A model generated the notes under the pieces. The model ran no database searches. It was not told the origin of the DNA and saw nothing but the letters and a program-made list of their open reading frames with translations. Positions 5,501 through 8,318 of a stretch of 8,318 bases of DNA are shown piece after piece (the first letter of the stretch is position 1; the number at the start of each line of letters is the position of its first letter). Source of the stretch: Armatimonadota bacterium (GTDB taxonomy: Bacteria; Armatimonadota; Armatimonadia; Armatimonadales; Armatimonadaceae); the NCBI GenBank assembly GCA_014379275.1, contig JACMMA010000793.1, positions 1-8,318 of the forward strand, in the 5' to 3' direction. Position numbers and translations under genes: made by a program.

Positions 5501-6316
5501 CTAATCGGTCGCTTTTTCGATACCGACGGTATATTCGTACGGGTTGAAAGTGCTGTCGTTCGTGACGAGGAAGTAGACGGTCGTCGGTTTGGTTAACACG
5601 AGACGTTTGTCCTTGCGGGCTTCCTTGTCGATTTCGTTCACATTGAATTCCCACTCCGTGCCGTCCGGGACGCCGAAGCTGTCGAGCAGAACCACATCCC
5701 CCCTGAGGTTCGAACTTTTGTCGTTCGTTTGCTTCAGATACAGGCTGATGTCGTATTTGCCCGCGGGCAGTGCAACCTTGTGGTAGTGATAAAAACCGTC
5801 CTCGGGCGATTTGGCGAGCATTCCCCCCTTGCCGTTCGCACTACCGATACCAAGCGTTTGTATCTCTTCGGTGTGGTAGGCGAATGGGAGGAACGCTCGC
5901 TTTGCCGCCGGGACCACCGTCAGCCAGAACTCCATGGCTTCGTACTTGTTCGTTACCCGGAGGCGCGCACCCAGAGGTTTGGCAAGCCGTAGTGTCTTGG
6001 CGACGCGGGCGACGCGATGGACCGCATTCGCGAAAAGCACGCGTTTTTCTACCAGCACCCCGTTCGTTTTTAAAAGGTCCACTTCCATCTGCATGTTCGT
6101 GTCTTTTTGCTCAACCAATTTGAGGTCAGCTTGGATCACATAAGTGCCCTTCGGGAATGCGATGGCGATGTCCTTGCTTTCTTTGGCTGCCAGTGTGAAG
6201 TGCAGGGTCACGCCGACCGCGCCTTTTTCGGCGGGGCGGTTTTGTGCTAAGCCCGGACTTGCCAGGGACGTAAGAAACAACACCACAATAAATAAAACAG
6301 CGTTTAGCTTTCGCAT
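5501..6316 (-). CDS. Secreted protein of unknown function with two tandem copies of one beta-rich domain
   Basis: I do not recognise a named family. The 271-aa product has a clear Sec signal peptide (MRKLNAVLFIVVLFLTSLASPGLAQ, cleavage likely near residue 24-25) and no other hydrophobic segment, so it should be exported. The mature part falls into two similar halves, about 50-135 and 180-266. Corresponding blocks are IAFPKGTYVIQADLKL / VALPAGKYDISLYLKQ, then EVDLLKTNGVLVEKRVLF / DVVLLDSFGVPDGTEWEF, then AKTLRLAKPLGARLRVTNK / DKRLVLTKPTTVYFLVTND, then EFWLTVVP / EYTVGIEK. The pattern of alternating hydrophobic residues fits beta-sandwich domains of carbohydrate-binding or pre-peptidase-like type, but that is only an impression. 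GGAG lies 11 bases before the ATG. It appears to be monocistronic, with its own terminator downstream and a protease terminator upstream. Coding status is strong; function unknown. Confidence 0.9.
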   Translation of the reverse strand: MRKLNAVLFIVVLFLTSLASPGLAQNRPAEKGAVGVTLHFTLAAKESKDIAIAFPKGTYVIQADLKLVEQKDTNMQMEVDLLKTNGVLVEKRVLFANAVHRVARVAKTLRLAKPLGARLRVTNKYEAMEFWLTVVPAAKRAFLPFAYHTEEIQTLGIGSANGKGGMLAKSPEDGFYHYHKVALPAGKYDISLYLKQTNDKSSNLRGDVVLLDSFGVPDGTEWEFNVNEIDKEARKDKRLVLTKPTTVYFLVTNDSTFNPYEYTVGIEKATD

Positions 6317-6377
6317 TCGATTTTTTTCTCCGGAGACAGGTTACCGCAGAGCCAGCAGGGACGCTTACCCAGTTTGG

Positions 6378-6386
6378 ATTATCTCA
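6378..6386 (-). promoter_or_regulatory. Candidate extended -10 promoter of the duplicated-domain protein gene
   Basis: On the minus strand TGAGATAAT fits the extended -10 pattern TGnTATAAT with one mismatch in the hexamer (GATAAT). No good -35 is present: at 17 bases the position falls in the T-tract of the upstream terminator. It would give a leader of roughly 55 bases. The gap between terminator and gene is short, so a promoter must lie about here. Confidence 0.4.
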
Positions 6387-6402
6387 CACGTCGGGCATTC
6401 GG

Positions 6403-6437
6403 AAAAAAGAAACCGCACCGCTTCTACGCGGCGCGGT
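6403..6437 (-). terminator. Intrinsic terminator of the matrixin-like protease gene
   Basis: ACCGCACCGC (6412-6421) pairs with GCGGCGCGGT (6428-6437) over a six-base loop, with one A-C mismatch. On the minus strand the stem is followed by TTTCTTTTTT. It lies about 45 bases after the stop of the protease gene, an ordinary arrangement for an intrinsic terminator. Confidence 0.9.
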
Positions 6438-6482
6438 CTTTGTTTGTGAGTGAGCTATACCATCTATCTACCGGGAGAAATC

Positions 6483-7268
6483 TTAGTGGGTGTGAACACC
6501 AGGGAGCGAACAGGCGGCGGCGGTGGTGTGACTGCTCTGGGTCCGGGCGACACCCGGCACACTGGCCCGCACGGTCGGCGTCGCGTCCGTGCGGGCGGCT
6601 CCGAGGCTGTAGTTGAGGTGCAGTGTGTTCGCGTCGCGTTCGGTGATTGCGGCGGGCAGATGGGCGCGGGCGTACATGATGTCGGTTTTGACCACGCTAT
6701 GTCCCTCCATGCCGAACGCATGTCCGAACTCGTGCGCCGCGACCTGTGCCAGGAGCGATGATTTCAACGTTCGGTCGATACGCACCGTCGCGGAAACGAT
6801 CACGTTATCGCGGTTGCGGTAGGTGACCTCGGTACGTCCGATGGCCCCGTCTGGCAAGTTGCCTTTTTGAACAAAGGAGACGCGGATATCTGCCTCGTCC
6901 GTGTTTTCTGTGAAGCGGACGTTCAGGATACCATCGACATGCGGGTTCCAGAGTGCCACGCCTTCTTTCATCGCCGCGGCGTAGTCACGGCCGCAAGGGT
7001 TGTGTTTCGCGTCGGGGGCGGCGACATAGATGACAAGTTCGTCTTTTTGCCAACGACGCAGACTAAGAAGATCGGTCGCGTAATTCGGTGCGAACTGAGT
7101 AGATTGAACCGCAGGCTCTTGCGCAAGAGCGATCGGGGCGACTGCGGAATCGGGGAGCACACTGCTCGCGGCTTGCAAAAACCCGAACTGCGCGAAACCA
7201 GCGCAGAGCGCCGTCACAGCACACAGGGTGGAACCAGCAAATAATGAAAATCGGGAGCGCGACAGCAT
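6483..7268 (-). CDS. Secreted matrixin-like zinc metalloprotease (metzincin)
   Basis: Predicted exported zinc endopeptidase, 261 aa. An N-terminal hydrophobic segment (about 8-34) is a signal peptide or anchor. The catalytic domain starts near 74 (QKDELVIYVAAPD), continues through the helix AAAMKEGVALWNPH and the strand DEADIRVSFV usual in matrixins, GAIGRTEVTY at 141-150, and reaches the zinc site AAHEFGHAFGMEGHS at 177-191. The Met-turn DIMYA follows at 196-200. The general base is Glu180 and the ligands are His179, His183 and most likely His190. Spacing of the third His is one residue longer than HExxHxxGxxH; similar GHS endings occur in bacterial matrixin-like proteins as I recall. There is no obvious cysteine-switch prodomain; Cys92 and Cys253 are the only cysteines outside the signal region. 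The C-terminal 40 residues are Ala/Thr/Ser-rich and end PGVHTH. Own terminator downstream. A GGAAGG lies rather far from the ATG, so the start is slightly uncertain. Confidence 0.92.
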   Translation of the reverse strand: MLSRSRFSLFAGSTLCAVTALCAGFAQFGFLQAASSVLPDSAVAPIALAQEPAVQSTQFAPNYATDLLSLRRWQKDELVIYVAAPDAKHNPCGRDYAAAMKEGVALWNPHVDGILNVRFTENTDEADIRVSFVQKGNLPDGAIGRTEVTYRNRDNVIVSATVRIDRTLKSSLLAQVAAHEFGHAFGMEGHSVVKTDIMYARAHLPAAITERDANTLHLNYSLGAARTDATPTVRASVPGVARTQSSHTTAAACSLPGVHTH

Positions 7269-7297
7269 TTTCGGGGCGAGAACCTTCCCAGGACGTT

Positions 7298-7327
7298 TGA
7301 TTGAGGTAAATCAGGCCACCTCAATCA
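7298..7327. promoter_or_regulatory. 10+10 inverted repeat in the protease gene leader
   Basis: TGATTGAGGT (7298-7307) and ACCTCAATCA (7318-7327) form a perfect inverted repeat around a ten-base loop, 30-59 bases upstream of the protease ATG. If transcription starts from the -10 at 7374-7379 the element lies in the 5' leader and could fold as a hairpin. At the DNA level it could be an operator. No T-run follows on the minus strand. Confidence 0.6.
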
Positions 7328-7373
7328 TTACCAATGCAATATTCGGGCTGAAGGATATAAATCCTACCTGGTA

Positions 7374-7379
7374 ATTATA
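7374..7379 (-). promoter_or_regulatory. Candidate -10 hexamer (TATAAT) for the protease gene
   Basis: A perfect TATAAT on the minus strand, about 105 bases upstream of the protease ATG in the AT-rich gap. The -35 at 17-base spacing (ACGGCA) is weak. An alternative pair, TTGATA then TATTCT 16 bases on, lies further upstream at about 7391-7418. Either could serve; the assignment is tentative. Confidence 0.4.
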
Positions 7380-7623
7380 CCTTATTTTAAAGAATATGCC
7401 GTCTGCTAGGATTATCAAGTATATATACTGGGTATGCAATTCGCCGATAGATTAGTCAGTATATGTCTACTAAAGCGAGTTCAATAGCGGTACGCGATAA
7501 CGTAGACAAACAGGCATTTACTCCACACGATGTCAGGCGAATGACTTTGCCCAGCGTCGAACCATAGTAAAAAATTCTTTTCCATGTTGCCACAAACCCG
7601 GTAGGATTGCCGCCGCTGAATCG

Positions 7624-8318
7624 TCACTTCACCTCCTCGACTCCGGTTTCTGTTAGTTGAAATGTAGTTCCTGCCGAGTCTCGCGAGCGCACCAGCACAC
7701 GGTACGAGTTTTGCCCGCGCTTCTCATAACGGTCAATGGCGAACCCGGCGAAGGCGTCGAGGATGTTCGTGCGCTCCGTTTCGTCCAGCCCCAGTCCGGT
7801 CAGCGAGACCGGATTGAGCGAGTCTGGGACATCGCCTGTCACCGCCTCTAAAGACTGTTGAAGCAGATTCAAGCCGCGTCGCGTCGCCGCGCGGCGTGAC
7901 CAATCATTCTCATCGATATTCCAACCGCGCGGCGTGAGCGCGACCGTCTGAAGCACCGGATTTAGAAAGCTAAGCGCGTCCCGCTCGAACTCTTCGAGCG
8001 GCGTCTGCGGAAGATCAAAACGCGCTAGATTGTTGAATAGCTGTGTCAACGCCTGGGGGCGTCCCACGACGCCGAGGAAGGGCGGCTGGTTCCCGATGGC
8101 GATCCCGGTCTGCCCTCTACCGATTTCGATACGCCCGCCCGCGTTCCGCAAGGCGACCCTGCCATCTATCACTTCGACGAAGGTGCTGTTCGCGGACGCG
8201 TCGAACCGCACCGAAAACCCGGTGCCACGCGCTGCGGCGACGGCGTTCGGGGTGCAGATCAACGTCTGCCCCTTTATCCCGAATCTCTTAGAGATGCGGG
8301 CGACTACCGCCCCGGAAC
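7624..8318 (-). CDS. FecR-domain protein, N-terminus beyond the right edge
   Basis: Partial: the frame stays open to the edge, so about 230 C-terminal residues are visible. The FecR signature is clear near the start of the visible part: GIKGQTLICTPNAVAAARGTGFSVRF, then STFVEVIDGRVALRNAGGRIEIGRGQTGIAIG, the repeated short beta-strand pattern ending in GQ of this family. The domain is known from FecR-type anti-sigma/sensor proteins and from stand-alone envelope proteins; no sigma factor is visible, so a signalling role is unproven. The remaining 140 or so residues (QALTQLFNNLARFDLPQTPLEEFERD onward) are not a family I recognise; they include an Asp/Trp-rich stretch (RGWNIDENDWSRR) and end RDSAGTTFQLTETGVEEVK. 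A start at 8262 (TTG) would cut into the domain and is not accepted. Stop TGA at 7624. Confidence 0.85.
   Translation of the reverse strand, partial: SGAVVARISKRFGIKGQTLICTPNAVAAARGTGFSVRFDASANSTFVEVIDGRVALRNAGGRIEIGRGQTGIAIGNQPPFLGVVGRPQALTQLFNNLARFDLPQTPLEEFERDALSFLNPVLQTVALTPRGWNIDENDWSRRAATRRGLNLLQQSLEAVTGDVPDSLNPVSLTGLGLDETERTNILDAFAGFAIDRYEKRGQNSYRVLVRSRDSAGTTFQLTETGVEEVK

Larger units (their letters stand above)
7269..7623. other. AT-richer intergenic region between the FecR-domain gene and the protease gene
   Basis: About 355 bases with no supported gene on either strand and visibly lower GC than the flanks. Between 7298 and 7429 it holds several inverted repeats and a consensus -10, listed separately. 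The part from about 7440 to 7623 has only a 7-base inverted repeat, TGTCTAC (7464-7470) and GTAGACA (7502-7508), and a T-tract on the minus strand near 7570-7577 that could mark the end of the FecR transcript, though without a strong stem before it. Confidence 0.6.

Noticed and set aside
7464..7508. TGTCTAC/GTAGACA inverted repeat as a small RNA or operator
   Set aside because: Only seven bases per arm with a 31-base spacer and no promoter or terminator around it; expected often enough by chance.
8260..8262. TTG as start codon of the FecR-domain gene
   Set aside because: The frame is open to the edge and the upstream residues continue the FecR pattern, so the gene is truncated by the window.
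1..8318. CRISPR arrays, tRNA or rRNA genes, insertion sequences, prophage or defence genes
   Set aside because: No regularly spaced repeats, no cloverleaf-like segments, no transposase or integrase motifs and no target-site duplications were seen.

Overview
The window is GC-rich bacterial DNA in which every supported gene lies on the minus strand, so transcription runs right to left. Two secreted proteins, a FecR-domain protein, simple intergenic terminators and GGAG/AAGGA-type ribosome binding sites suggest a free-living bacterium with an elaborate cell envelope. An Armatimonadota-like or other under-studied Gram-negative soil or water phylum is a guess from style only; no rRNA, tRNA or marker gene is present to prove it.

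Right part (about 5450-8318). A FecR-domain protein runs off the right edge. Next comes an intergenic stretch of about 355 bases that is visibly AT-richer than its surroundings and holds a candidate promoter and inverted repeats. It is followed by a secreted matrixin-like zinc protease with its own intrinsic terminator, then a secreted protein of unknown function built from two tandem copies of one domain, closed by a very strong intrinsic terminator. These look like separate single-gene units.

Left part (about 28-5447). This is a coherent regulated cassette: a TetR-family repressor, then a five-gene operon of an atypical SDR lacking the catalytic Tyr/Lys, a canonical carbonyl-reductase-like SDR, a Tat-exported metallo-beta-lactamase-fold hydrolase, an Old Yellow Enzyme alkene reductase and a zinc-independent quinone oxidoreductase. 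A perfect 10+10 inverted repeat (GTTTTGTACC, four bases, GGTACAAAAC) sits between a consensus -35 hexamer and the first start codon of the operon. The same half-site recurs in front of the tetR gene. The simplest model is one repressor controlling itself and the operon.

The enzyme mix (ene reductase, quinone reductase, carbonyl reductase, hydrolase) and a Gly-Cys-Leu motif in the repressor, matching the position of the redox-sensing cysteine of E. coli NemR, suggest an electrophile/quinone/reactive-carbonyl response. It would be analogous to nemR-nemA but larger, with a catalytically odd SDR as first gene and one exported enzyme. Two palindromic elements, possibly dispersed repeats, lie at 3' ends of genes in this operon, and one appears to have been absorbed into the C-terminus of the quinone reductase.
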